A DNA stretch of 64,000 bases, taken from positions 351,194 through 415,193 of the forward strand of contig CAWJFY010000007.1 of assembly GCA_963842295.1 (NCBI GenBank), read 5' to 3'. The DNA comes from JAJNBA01 sp963842295 (lineage in GTDB: Bacteria; Actinomycetota; UBA4738; HRBIN12). The notes beneath the pieces are model-generated. The model saw only the letters and a program-made list of their open reading frames with translations. It had not been told where the DNA came from and searched no databases. Shown piece by piece: positions 8,695 to 15,869 of the stretch (within the stretch, counting starts at the first letter, position 1; every line of letters begins with the position of its first letter). The position numbers and the translations under genes are program-made.

Positions 8695-10027
8695 TCAGGC
8701 GCCGAGGTGCTCGCGCACCTCACGGGCGATGGCCTCTGCATGGCGGCGAGCGACGTCTTCCGTCTCCGCCTCGACCATGACCCGGACGAGCGGCTCGGTA
8801 CCTGAGGCGCGCACCAGCACGCGGCCCGAGTCTGCGAGCTCGTTCTCTGCCGACCGCACGGCTTCCCAGACCGGAACGGAACCGTCCAGCTCCGCGATGC
8901 TCCTCACGAGTACGTTCTCGAGCACCTGGGGGAAGCGCTTCATGACGCCAGCGAGATCGGCGACGGTCCGGCCGCTGCCCGCCGCGAGGGTGAGGAATCG
9001 AACGGCCGTCAGTAGGCCGTCACCGGTCGTCGCGTGATCCCGGAAGATCAGATGGCCGGACTGCTCGCCGCCGAGCATCACGTCCTCTTCGAGCATCTCC
9101 TCGAGGACGTAACGATCGCCTACCTTCGTTGCCGAGACCGTGATGCCGGCCTCCCTCATCGCCCGATGGAACCCGAGGTTCGCCATGACGGTCGTGACCA
9201 CGGCGTCGTGGGACAAGGAGCCCGACTCCTTCATCGAGATGGCGCACGCGGCCAGGACCTGGTCCCCGTCGATCACGCGGCCGCGATCGTCGACGAACAG
9301 GGCCCGGTCGGCGTCGCCATCGTGGGAGACGCCCGCGTCGGCGCCGAGATCTACGACCGCCGCACCGGCGACCTCGGGATGCAAAGCCCCGCAGCCGACG
9401 TTGATGTTGCGCCCGTCGGGGGAGGCGTGGATCGCGTGGACGACGGCGCCGAGCCGCTCGTACAGGACCGGGGCGAGGCCGGAGGCGGCCCCGTTGGCGC
9501 AGTCCACGACGAGCGACATCCCATCGAGCCGGGCGCCGGCCGCCTTCTCGAGATGCGCGAGGTATCGCTCGCGACCGCCCTGAAGCTCCCGGATCGAACC
9601 TTCTTCCGCCGACGAAGGGGGAGGGTCTCCGAGAACGGCCTCGATCTTGTCCTCGACGCTGTCCGGCAGCTTCATGCCGTTCGGTCCGAAGAACTTGATG
9701 CCGTTGTACTCGGGTGGGTTGTGCGACGCAGAGATGACGACGCCTGCGTCGGCGCGCGACATCGATGGTCAGGAACGCAACCGCAGGCGTGGGCTCGACC
9801 CCCGCCAGGAGCACATCGCCCCCGGCTTCGTGGATGCCGGCGACGAGCGCCTCCTCGAGCCAGGTGCCCGACTCGCGAGGATCGCGACCCAACACGAGGA
9901 CAGGACGGTGCCTGGTTTCGACAGCAAGCACGGTCACGGCTGCCCGGCCCAGCCCGCGAGCGAGCTCTGTGGTGAGCTCCGAGCCCGCGACACCCCGGAC
10001 GCCGTCGGTCCCGAAGAGACGCCCCAT
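8695..10027 (-). CDS. glmM: Phosphoglucosamine mutase, reading frame interrupted by a frameshift near 9765
   Basis: Converts GlcN-6-P to GlcN-1-P. The start MGRLFGTDGVRGVAGSEL is canonical and the C-terminal part is complete, but they lie in different frames. The first frame reads EPTPAVAFLTID up to about 9764. The second begins MSRADAGVVISASHNPPEYN and carries the catalytic phosphoserine loop SASHNP and the metal loop DGDADRA. The whole span is 1333 nt, one base more than a multiple of three. One extra base (or two missing) between codons for FLTI and MSRADAG explains it. The gene is essential in relatives and otherwise undamaged, so a sequencing or assembly indel is as likely as a real mutation. 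There is no clear Shine-Dalgarno before the ATG. A -10-like TAGCAT lies at 10038-10043, so leaderless expression is possible. Confidence 0.88.
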
Positions 10028-10050
10028 GGGCAGGTGATGCTACTTGCGGG

Positions 10051-10092
10051 CGCCGGGACCGCGGGGCCTGCCGGCCCCGCGGTCCGGGCGCC
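10051..10092 (-). terminator. Very strong GC hairpin between the Cys-rich ORF and glmM
   Basis: Arms 10051-10069 and 10074-10092 pair over 19 positions with a single G-G mismatch and a 4-nt loop. It begins 10 nt after the stop of the cysteine-rich ORF and ends 23 nt before the glmM start. There is no T-tract, as is common for high-GC actinobacterial terminators. It can act as the terminator of the small ORF or as an attenuator in front of glmM. Confidence 0.7.
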
Positions 10093-10101
10093 TCGTCTCG
10101 T

Positions 10102-10152
10102 TCAGCAGCAACCCGGCGGACAACAGTCGGGCGGACAGCACGGATCGTTCAT
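10102..10152 (-). CDS. 16-residue cysteine-rich micropeptide or leader peptide
   Basis: ATG at 10152 reads MNDPCCPPDCCPPGCC and then TGA. Six of 16 residues are Cys, in three adjacent pairs separated by Pro-Pro-Asp and Pro-Pro-Gly. A consensus ribosome binding site AGGAGGTGA lies at an ideal distance upstream. It is divergent from arsR, with the ArsR-like palindrome between them. Vicinal Cys pairs bind As(III) in known arsenic proteins such as ArsD, so a metalloid-binding role is plausible. Polycysteine leader ORFs that respond to cysteine supply are known in mycobacteria, so a regulatory leader for glmM is the main alternative. It is too short for ordinary gene finders. Function is inferred only. 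Confidence 0.6.
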   Translation of the reverse strand: MNDPCCPPDCCPPGCC

Positions 10153-10193
10153 GTGGGCTCACCTCCTGTCGAGTACGCGGTCGTATCGATGGA

Positions 10194-10229
10194 GGTCGAT
10201 ATGTTGCCTTACATATGGACCTGTGTCAA
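10194..10229. promoter_or_regulatory. ArsR-type operator palindrome with adjacent minus-strand -35 box
   Basis: Positions 10194-10204 and 10211-10221 form an inverted repeat: GGTC, one mismatched base, ATATGT, six-base spacer, then ACATAT and GACC. This is typical of ArsR/SmtB operators. A perfect TTGACA on the minus strand lies at 10224-10229, so the palindrome falls in the spacer of a promoter that would transcribe the cysteine-rich ORF. No good -10 is seen at 17 nt; ACATAT-like hexamers occur at 18-20 nt. The palindrome also overlaps the candidate arsR start at 10201. Confidence 0.6.
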
Positions 10230-10578
10230 TATGACCTGCGTGAAGCTCCTCCAGGAGATCGACGCCACCTGCTGCCCTCCCCTGCTGTCCGCCCCGCTGG
10301 GCGAGGAGGACGCCGTCACCCTGGCGACGGCTCTGCAGGCCTTGGCCGATCCGGCCAGGCTGCGCTTGCTCAGCCTGATCGCCTCGTGCCCGGACTCCGA
10401 GGCGTGCGGATGCGACCTCACGGCGCCGATCGGCCTGTCACAGCCCACGGTGAGCCACCACCTGAAGGTGCTCCACGAGGCCGGGCTCCTGGACCGCGAG
10501 CGCCGCGGGAAGTGGGTCTACTTCAAGGTCCGGCCTGAACCGCTCGCCTCGCTCCGCTCGGCGCTTTCTTCTCCCTGA
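10201..10578 (+). CDS. arsR: ArsR-family arsenite-responsive repressor
   Basis: Winged-helix repressor that leaves DNA when As(III) or Sb(III) binds. The core ALADPARLRLLSLIAS and the recognition helix GLSQPTVSHHLKVLHEAGLL are typical. The metal ligands resemble those of the Corynebacterium ArsR: an N-terminal Cys pair (DATCCPPLL), plus cysteines in IASCPDSEACGC close to the third ligand position. Two starts are possible. ATG 10201 has a GGAGG site 5 nt upstream. ATG 10231 gives an N-terminus matching the family length but has no ribosome binding site. The 3' end overlaps arsC antisense by 61 nt. Confidence 0.93.
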   Translation: MLPYIWTCVNMTCVKLLQEIDATCCPPLLSAPLGEEDAVTLATALQALADPARLRLLSLIASCPDSEACGCDLTAPIGLSQPTVSHHLKVLHEAGLLDRERRGKWVYFKVRPEPLASLRSALSSP

Positions 10579-10976
10579 CCGGTGAGCTCGCCGAGCAGCG
10601 ACTGGACCCGGCGCTCGATCTCGTCCCGGATCATGCGCACCTCCTCGAGGGGCTTCCCGGCGGGATCCTCGAGCTCCCAGTCCTCGTAGCGGATGCCGGG
10701 GAAGACAGGGCACGCGTCTCCGCATCCCATCGTGATCACGGCGTGGGCGTCTCGTACGACCTCTTCCCGCAGGAGCTTGGGTCGCTCGGCCGAGATGTCG
10801 ATGCCGACCTCGGCCATCGCCTGGACGACCGCGGGGTTGAGGCGGTCCGCCGGCTCCGAGCCGGCCGACCGCACCCGCACGCGGCCGGCGGCGTGCCGCT
10901 CGAGCAGAGCGGCCGCCATCTGGCTGCGCCCCGCGTTGTGCACGCAGACGAACAGGACCTCGGGCGGGTCCGACAT
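10518..10976 (-). CDS. arsC: Arsenate reductase, low-molecular-weight phosphatase type
   Basis: Reduces arsenate to arsenite using a thiol relay (thioredoxin or mycothiol type). The P-loop VLFVCVHNAGRSQMAAALL near residue 8 holds the nucleophilic Cys. ITMGCGDACPVFPG and the acidic DWELEDPAGK give the downstream cysteines and the general acid. The ATG at 10976 has a GGAG about 9 nt upstream; a second ATG at 10991 has none. The C-terminal tail of about 25 residues overlaps the end of arsR on the other strand. No arsenite efflux gene is in the window. Confidence 0.93.
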   Translation of the reverse strand: MSDPPEVLFVCVHNAGRSQMAAALLERHAAGRVRVRSAGSEPADRLNPAVVQAMAEVGIDISAERPKLLREEVVRDAHAVITMGCGDACPVFPGIRYEDWELEDPAGKPLEEVRMIRDEIERRVQSLLGELTGQGEESAERSEASGSGRTLK

Positions 10977-11091
10977 GGTGGTTCGCTCCATCCGAGCGTC
11001 AGGATAGTCCGCTCGAGGGCCTCGGGCGAACGAACGGGAGGTGAGGCGAACGTCCGTGGACGCTTCGCCCGGCCCAGGCGATGATGGACGG

Positions 11092-11343
11092 GTGAAGCTC
11101 GTCCGCGTGTACGAGACCCTCGACCCGATCCGTGGTCTGCTCGTCGGCGGACTGCTGGAGGCGGAGGGGATCGACGTGCTTGCCAAGGGCGAGGGCGCCG
11201 GCCCGTACCGGATGGGACCGGTGATCCTGTTCGTGCCGGACGATGCCCGCGATCGCGCGGAAGAGCTCATCTCGGCATCGGAGGAGGGTTCGCTGGCCCT
11301 GGAGTCGGGGGACGAACTCGCGATCGAGGCGAGCGCGAACTAG
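11092..11343 (+). CDS. DUF2007-type small protein
   Basis: An 83-residue protein beginning VKLVRVYETLDPIRGLLVGGLLEAEGIDV with a GTG start. The pattern of a short beta strand, a helix with LLEAEGI and the later strand GPVILFVPDDARDRAEELI is that of DUF2007, a small alpha-beta domain sometimes called putative signal transducing protein. No function is known. It converges on rpsI and shares with it the palindromic CTAG at 11340-11343, each gene using it as TAG. Confidence 0.75.
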   Translation: MKLVRVYETLDPIRGLLVGGLLEAEGIDVLAKGEGAGPYRMGPVILFVPDDARDRAEELISASEEGSLALESGDELAIEASAN

Positions 11344-11732
11344 CGCTTCGAGTACTGCGGAGCCTTCCGAGCCTTCTTCAGCCCGTATTTCCGCCGCTCC
11401 TTCTCACGCGCGTCGCGCCTCAGGAAACCCTCCGCCTTCAGCTGCGCACGGAGCTCCGGGTCGAGCTCGAGCAGCGCACGGGCGATGCCCAGCCGCAGCG
11501 CGCCCGCCTGGCCGTTCACGCCTCCTCCGGTGATCGTGGCGACGACATCGAATTCCTTGTCGCGACCGATCGAGCGGAGTGGCGACTGCGCGATCATCCG
11601 GTGAACCCGCGTCGGGAAGTATTCGTCGAGCACCCGGCCGTTGATGCGGAACTCCCCGGTACCTGGCGCCAGACGCACCCGAGCGATGGCCTCCTTGCGC
11701 CGTCCGGTCGTGAGCTTCATGGGTGTCGCCAC
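11340..11732 (-). CDS. rpsI: 30S ribosomal protein S9
   Basis: S9 sits on the head of the small subunit, and its C-terminal tail reaches the P-site tRNA. The 130-residue protein has TTGRRKEAIARVRL, GGGVNGQAGALRLGIARAL and the basic tail ending KKARKAPQYSKR with its invariant terminal SKR. Directly follows rplM in the same operon. Confidence 0.98.
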   Translation of the reverse strand: MATPMKLTTGRRKEAIARVRLAPGTGEFRINGRVLDEYFPTRVHRMIAQSPLRSIGRDKEFDVVATITGGGVNGQAGALRLGIARALLELDPELRAQLKAEGFLRRDAREKERRKYGLKKARKAPQYSKR

Positions 11733-12479
11733 CTACGTCTCCTTCTTCTTCGTCGTCGACGTGGCAGCAGGCTTCTTGGCCGCGGTCTTCCTCGTGGCCG
11801 GCTTCTTGGTCGCTGTCGTCTTCTTGGTCGCGGTCCTCCGAGCCGTCGGCTTCCGGGTGGTTGCCGTGGGCTTCTTCGACGCCGTGGACTTCCGAGTTGT
11901 GGTGGTCGGCTTCTTCTTCGCGACAGTCTCCGTCGCGGCCGGCTCGCTCGGTGCCTCGGGCTTCGGGGGGGCTTTCCTCGTCGAGGCTTTCCTGTTCCCG
12001 TTCGCAGGCGCGGTCACGGGCGTCGGAAGACCTTCCCATGCGGGCCTCGTCCCCATCGTCCAGTCCACAGGTTTCTGAGCCTGGTGGTGATGCTCGGGAC
12101 CGGGGACGACGTGAAGCTTCTTGATCATCGCCCGGCCGAGCCGTGTCTTCGGGAGCATGCCTCGAACGGCTTTCTCGACCGCGAACGCCGGCTTCTTCGC
12201 GAGCAGGTCCTCGTAGAGGGTGCCCGTGATCCCGCCCGGGTGCCCGGAGTGGCGCCAGGCCACCTTCTTGGTCTCCTTGCCGCCGGTCAGGACGACCTTG
12301 GCAGCGTTGATGATGATGAGGTGGTCGCCGACGTCCATGTGCGGGGCGAAGATCGGCTTGTGCTTGCCACGCAGGATCACCGCGGCCTCCGAGGCGACAC
12401 GCCCGAGCACCTGCTCGCCGGCGTCCATGACATACCAGCGGCGTTCGATGTGGTCAGGCTTGGGCGAGTAGGTCTTCAT
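11733..12479 (-). CDS. rplM: 50S ribosomal protein L13 with a long Lys/Thr/Ala-rich C-terminal tail
   Basis: The first 145 residues are an ordinary L13, starting MKTYSPKPDHIERRWYVMDA and including AVRGMLPKTRLGRAMIKKL and GPEHHHQAQKP. A tail of about 100 residues then follows, built from KKPTATTRKP-like units rich in Lys, Thr, Ala and Arg and predicted to be disordered, like a histone H1 or HU tail. L13 is normally about 147 residues. The frame is open and followed directly by rpsI, so the tail is real coding sequence. Confidence 0.96.
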   Translation of the reverse strand: MKTYSPKPDHIERRWYVMDAGEQVLGRVASEAAVILRGKHKPIFAPHMDVGDHLIIINAAKVVLTGGKETKKVAWRHSGHPGGITGTLYEDLLAKKPAFAVEKAVRGMLPKTRLGRAMIKKLHVVPGPEHHHQAQKPVDWTMGTRPAWEGLPTPVTAPANGNRKASTRKAPPKPEAPSEPAATETVAKKKPTTTTRKSTASKKPTATTRKPTARRTATKKTTATKKPATRKTAAKKPAATSTTKKKET

Positions 12480-12514
12480 CGTGAAAGATGCCGGCCCGAC
12501 GGGGCCGACGGCCC

Positions 12515-12544
12515 ATGCTACCTGCGGAAACGCGCCACCGTCAA
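12515..12544 (-). promoter_or_regulatory. Promoter of rplM-rpsI
   Basis: On the minus strand TTGACG (12539-12544) and TAGCAT (12515-12520) are separated by 18 nt. The leader to the ATG at 12479 is about 30 nt and contains a GGGCC/GGCCC stem, a possible autoregulatory site. Confidence 0.65.
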
Positions 12545-12562
12545 AGCGAGGGGAACCTCCGA

Positions 12563-13327
12563 TCAGGATCGATAGCGGACCCGCTCGAGGGTGAGGCCGC
12601 GGGCCGGCGCGGGGCGGCCCGCGGCGCCTCGGTCCCGGGCATCCAGGATCTCCGGTATCGCACCGGCTTCCAGCTTCCCCTCCCCCACCGCCACGAGCGT
12701 GCCGACGAGTGACCGAACCATCTGATGCAAGAACGAGTTCGCCACAGCTCTGATCGACAGCTCGTCGCGACGGCGGCCCACGGTGAGGAGCCGAAGGTCC
12801 CGCAGGGTCGACCGCTCGCCTCCGGGGTGACGGCAGAAGCTCGCGAAGTCGTGCTTGCCGACGAGCAGCCGAGCGGCTTCGCGCATCGGACCCAGCCGGA
12901 GATGTCCCGTCTGCAGGTGTCTCGGCCGGTGCCAGACGAACCGCGCGGTGAACGGATCCGGCAGGGTGGCCTCGTGGATCCGGTACACGTATTCACGGGC
13001 TTTGGCCGAGAAACGCGCGTCGAAGCCATCGGGTGCGTAGTCGGCATCGGTCGCGACCACTTCCGGCGCGAGGGCGCCGTTCAATGCCTTCTGGAGCCGC
13101 TGGGGCCGCACCGACGTTGCCGTGACGAGCGACGCGACCTGACCTCGCGCATGGACCCCCGCATCCGTGCGCCCGGCCACCGAGAGCTTCACCGGCTCCC
13201 GAAGCATGCGTTCGAGCTGTGCCGCAACCGCACCTTCGATGGTTCGTATCGAGGGATCCGGCTGTCGCGCCCATCCCCGGAACCCGGTCCCGTCGTACGC
13301 GAACGTGAGCCGGATCGTGCGAGTCAC
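12563..13327 (-). CDS. truA: tRNA pseudouridine(38-40) synthase
   Basis: Isomerises uridines 38-40 of the tRNA anticodon arm. The catalytic aspartate is in SVAGRTDAGVHARGQV. The start region IRLTFAYDGTGFRGWARQP and the downstream VKHD-like LVGKHDFASFCR and NSFLHQMVRSLVGTLVAVGEG are all canonical. The GTG at 13327 gives 254 residues; the longer frame upstream is not conserved. It lies between rplQ and rplM, the normal actinobacterial place. Confidence 0.95.
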   Translation of the reverse strand: MTRTIRLTFAYDGTGFRGWARQPDPSIRTIEGAVAAQLERMLREPVKLSVAGRTDAGVHARGQVASLVTATSVRPQRLQKALNGALAPEVVATDADYAPDGFDARFSAKAREYVYRIHEATLPDPFTARFVWHRPRHLQTGHLRLGPMREAARLLVGKHDFASFCRHPGGERSTLRDLRLLTVGRRRDELSIRAVANSFLHQMVRSLVGTLVAVGEGKLEAGAIPEILDARDRGAAGRPAPARGLTLERVRYRS

Positions 13328-13472
13328 GCAAGCAGTATGGGCGGAGCGGCGGCGAGAGGACCGCCAGCATCTGCATGCCGCGGTCGCGGCGGGACGCGGC
13401 AACATCGGAGGCCGCGCCGCTCGGTGGGGTCGACGCAACCACGCCCTGCCATCGCGGCGCGGGTGAAGCGTT

Positions 13473-13496
13473 GCCGCGGATCGCCGTGACCGCGGC
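13473..13496 (-). terminator. Hairpin downstream of rplQ
   Basis: GCCGCGG (13473-13479) pairs with CCGCGGC (13490-13496) around a 10-nt loop. It lies 18 nt past the rplQ stop and before truA. No T-tract. It probably ends or attenuates the rpoA-rplQ transcript. The rest of the 186-nt gap to truA shows no gene. Confidence 0.45.
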
Positions 13497-13513
13497 GACT
13501 CGCGAATAGGCGT

Positions 13514-13879
13514 CTAGAGCTCCTCGCGCTCTACGAGTTCGATCCGCGCCATCGGGGCGCCGTCGCCCTTGCGGGGTCCAAGCTTCAGGATCCGGAGGTA
13601 GCCGCCCTCTCGCTCCTCGAACCGTGGCCCGATCTCGTGGAACAGCTTGGCCACCACATCACGGTCGGGGATGTCGCGGAGGACCTGGCGGCGCGCCGCC
13701 AGGTCCCCACGCTTCGCGAACGTGATCAGCTTCTCCGCGAACGGCCGGAGCTGTTTCGCCTTCGCCTCGGTCGTCTCGATGCCTTCGTGCACGAACAGCT
13801 GCGCGGCCATCGTTGACAACAGGAGCTTGTGGTGGGCAGGGTTCGAGCCCAGGCGAGGCCCCTTCTTCGGCTTCGGCAC
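13514..13879 (-). CDS. rplQ: 50S ribosomal protein L17
   Basis: Large-subunit protein near the exit tunnel. 121 residues starting MPKPKKGPRLGSNPAHHKLLLSTMAAQLFVHEGIETTEAKAKQL read in two conserved blocks, with the C-terminal GGYLRILKLGPRKGDGAPMARIELV. Directly downstream of rpoA, 5 nt apart. Confidence 0.98.
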   Translation of the reverse strand: MPKPKKGPRLGSNPAHHKLLLSTMAAQLFVHEGIETTEAKAKQLRPFAEKLITFAKRGDLAARRQVLRDIPDRDVVAKLFHEIGPRFEEREGGYLRILKLGPRKGDGAPMARIELVEREEL

Positions 13880-13884
13880 AGCGC

Positions 13885-14814
13885 CTATTCCTCCCGCAAC
13901 CCGAGACCGAGCTCCTCGAGCTTGGCCTTGACCTCGTCGATCGACTTCTGGCCGAAGTTGCGGATGTCCATCAGCTCGGACTCCGACTTCTGCACCAGGT
14001 CGCCCACGGTGTTGATGCCCTCTCGCTTGAGGCAGTTATACGAACGAACAGAGAGGTTGAGGTCCTCGACCGTGATCGCGTAGTCGCTCGGCTGGTCCTC
14101 GTCCTCCGCGGGACCGACCGAGACGCTCGCCGCCTCGGCCAGATCCGAGAAGAGCTGGACGAGCTCGAGCAGGGTCCCGCCGGCCGAGGCGAGTGCCTCG
14201 CGCGGCGTCACGGAGCCGTCGGTCTCGACATCGAGGATCAGGCGGTCACGGTCCGTCATCTGCTCGACGCGGGTGTCCTCCACGGCGTAGGAGACCTTGC
14301 GGACCGGCGAGAAGATCGAGTCGACAGGGATCACGCCGATCGGGTCGCGCGGCTTCTTGTTCTTATCCGCCATGCGGTAGCCGACGCCTCGCTCCACGGT
14401 CAGCTCCATCTCGAGTGACGCACCCTTGCCGAGCGTGGCGAGGTGCAGGTCGGGATTCAAGATCTCGATCCCCGCCGGTGGCGCGACATCTCCCGCGGTG
14501 ACCTCGGCCGGACCCTTGGCCTTCAGGTACGCGGTGGTGGGCTCCTCGAGATCGGAGCGGAGCACCAGTTCCTTCAGGTTCAAGATGATGTCGGTGACAT
14601 CCTCGTTCACCTTGGGGATCGTCGAGAACTCATGCAGCACACCGTCGATGCGGACCGACGAGATCGCGGCTCCGGGGATCGACGACAGCAGCGTGCGACG
14701 GAGCGAGTTCCCAACCGTGTAGCCGAATCCCGGCTCGAGCGGTTCGATCGTGAACTTGGAACGGATCGGCGAGATCTCGTTCTCAGAGATCTGTGGTCTT
14801 GCGACGATGAACAC
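13885..14814 (-). CDS. rpoA: RNA polymerase alpha subunit
   Basis: Dimerises to start RNA polymerase assembly. 309 residues from a GTG with a GGAGGAGG site. The N-terminal assembly domain has FTIEPLEPGFGYTVGNSLRRTLLSSIPG. The C-terminal domain (from about 245) has LNLSVRSYNCLKREGINTVGDL and contacts UP elements and activators. The gene follows rpsK directly; the usual rpsD between them is missing. Confidence 0.98.
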   Translation of the reverse strand: MFIVARPQISENEISPIRSKFTIEPLEPGFGYTVGNSLRRTLLSSIPGAAISSVRIDGVLHEFSTIPKVNEDVTDIILNLKELVLRSDLEEPTTAYLKAKGPAEVTAGDVAPPAGIEILNPDLHLATLGKGASLEMELTVERGVGYRMADKNKKPRDPIGVIPVDSIFSPVRKVSYAVEDTRVEQMTDRDRLILDVETDGSVTPREALASAGGTLLELVQLFSDLAEAASVSVGPAEDEDQPSDYAITVEDLNLSVRSYNCLKREGINTVGDLVQKSESELMDIRNFGQKSIDEVKAKLEELGLGLREE

Positions 14815-14903
14815 GTGCTTCCTCCTCCGGCGGGGGATCAGCCATTCCTACCCCGCGTCGTGATGCGTCCCGGACACCCCCTCGGTGCCGGGCTCGCCGA
14901 CCG

Positions 14904-15296
14904 CTAGACGCGGCGGCGCTTGCGTGGCCGGCAGCCGTTGTGCGGCACCGGCGTGACGTCTGAGATGCCTGAGATCTCCAGACCTGTGGCGGCGAGGGAA
15001 CGGATCGCGGTCTCTCGGCCGGAGCCCGGGCCCTTCACGAACACGTCCACCTTCTGCAGTCCGTGCTCCTGCGCTTGGCGCGCGGCCTTCTCAGCGGCGA
15101 GCTGGGCGGCGAACGGCGTCGACTTCCGGGAACCCTTGAAACCCACGTTGCCGGCGCTCGCCCACGAGAGAGTGTTGCCCTGCAGGTCGGTGATCGTGAC
15201 GATCGTGTTGTTGAACGTGGACTTGATGTGCGCCTGGCCGTGGACGACGTTCTTCTTCTCCCGCCGCCGTGCCTTCTTCGCCTTTGGCTTCGCCAT
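14904..15296 (-). CDS. rpsK: 30S ribosomal protein S11
   Basis: Platform protein of the small subunit. 130 residues with the basic N-terminus KKARRREKKNVVHGQAHI, NNTIVTITDLQGNTLSWASAG and the invariant C-terminus VTPVPHNGCRPRKRRRV. The 89-nt gap to rpoA contains no gene. Confidence 0.98.
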   Translation of the reverse strand: MAKPKAKKARRREKKNVVHGQAHIKSTFNNTIVTITDLQGNTLSWASAGNVGFKGSRKSTPFAAQLAAEKAARQAQEHGLQKVDVFVKGPGSGRETAIRSLAATGLEISGISDVTPVPHNGCRPRKRRRV

Positions 15297-15326
15297 CGAT
15301 CCCTTTCCGCTCGTCCTTCGCTCTGG

Positions 15327-15710
15327 CTACTTCTTCGCCTGAACCTTCTTCTTGCCCGCGATCGTCTTCTTCGGGCCCTTGCGGGTGCGCGCGTTCGTGT
15401 GTGTGCGCTGCCCCCGGACCGGGAGCGACCGGCGGTGCCGGATGCCCTGATAGCAACCGATCTCGATCTTCCGCTTGATATCTTGGGCTACCTCTCGGCG
15501 GAGGTCTCCCTCGACCTTCAGGTTCTGATCGATGAAAGCGCGGATCTTCAGCACCTCGTCCTCGGAGAGATCCCGGACCTTGGTCCCTCCCTCGACACCC
15601 GAGCCGTTCACGATCTCGTATGCGCGGGTCTGGCCGATGCCGTAGATGTAGCGGAGGGCGATGTCCAGCCGCTTGTCTCGCGGAAGATCGACGCCTGCGA
15701 TCCGTGCCAT
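15327..15710 (-). CDS. rpsM: 30S ribosomal protein S13
   Basis: Head protein contacting the P-site tRNA and L5. The 127-residue protein begins MARIAGVDLPRDKRLDIAL and contains LRYIYGIGQTRA, GIRHRRSLPVRGQRTHTNART and a Lys-rich tail. The ATG at 15710 was chosen; the frame upstream is out-of-frame rpmJ sequence. Confidence 0.98.
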   Translation of the reverse strand: MARIAGVDLPRDKRLDIALRYIYGIGQTRAYEIVNGSGVEGGTKVRDLSEDEVLKIRAFIDQNLKVEGDLRREVAQDIKRKIEIGCYQGIRHRRSLPVRGQRTHTNARTRKGPKKTIAGKKKVQAKK

Positions 15711-15721
15711 GCCCGAGCCTC

Positions 15722-15835
15722 CTAGCCCTGTCGCTGCTTGTGCCGTGGGTTGGAGCAGATGACCATCACGACGCCCCGGCGCCGGATCACCCGGCACCGA
15801 TCGCACATCTTCTTCACGGACGGCCTGACCTTCAT
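15722..15835 (-). CDS. rpmJ: 50S ribosomal protein L36
   Basis: A 37-residue zinc-binding L36: MKVRPSVKKMCDRCRVIR followed by VVMVICSNPRHKQRQG. The ligands are Cys11, Cys14, Cys27 and a late His. It sits between infA and rpsM as expected and is too short for routine ORF tracking. Confidence 0.97.
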   Translation of the reverse strand: MKVRPSVKKMCDRCRVIRRRGVVMVICSNPRHKQRQG

Positions 15836-15869
15836 CTGCTCTCCAGTGTGAACCTACTTGTGCTTGAAC

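Noticed and set aside
6883..8805. 640-codon plus-strand frame antisense to glmS
   Set aside because: The sense strand encodes an intact, highly conserved GlmS. The antisense frame is rich in Arg/Asp/His as expected from complementing it.
10044..10538. 164-codon plus-strand ORF over the arsR region
   Set aside because: Out of frame with arsR, which has a clear ArsR fold. The 5' part overlaps the hairpin and the Cys-rich ORF.
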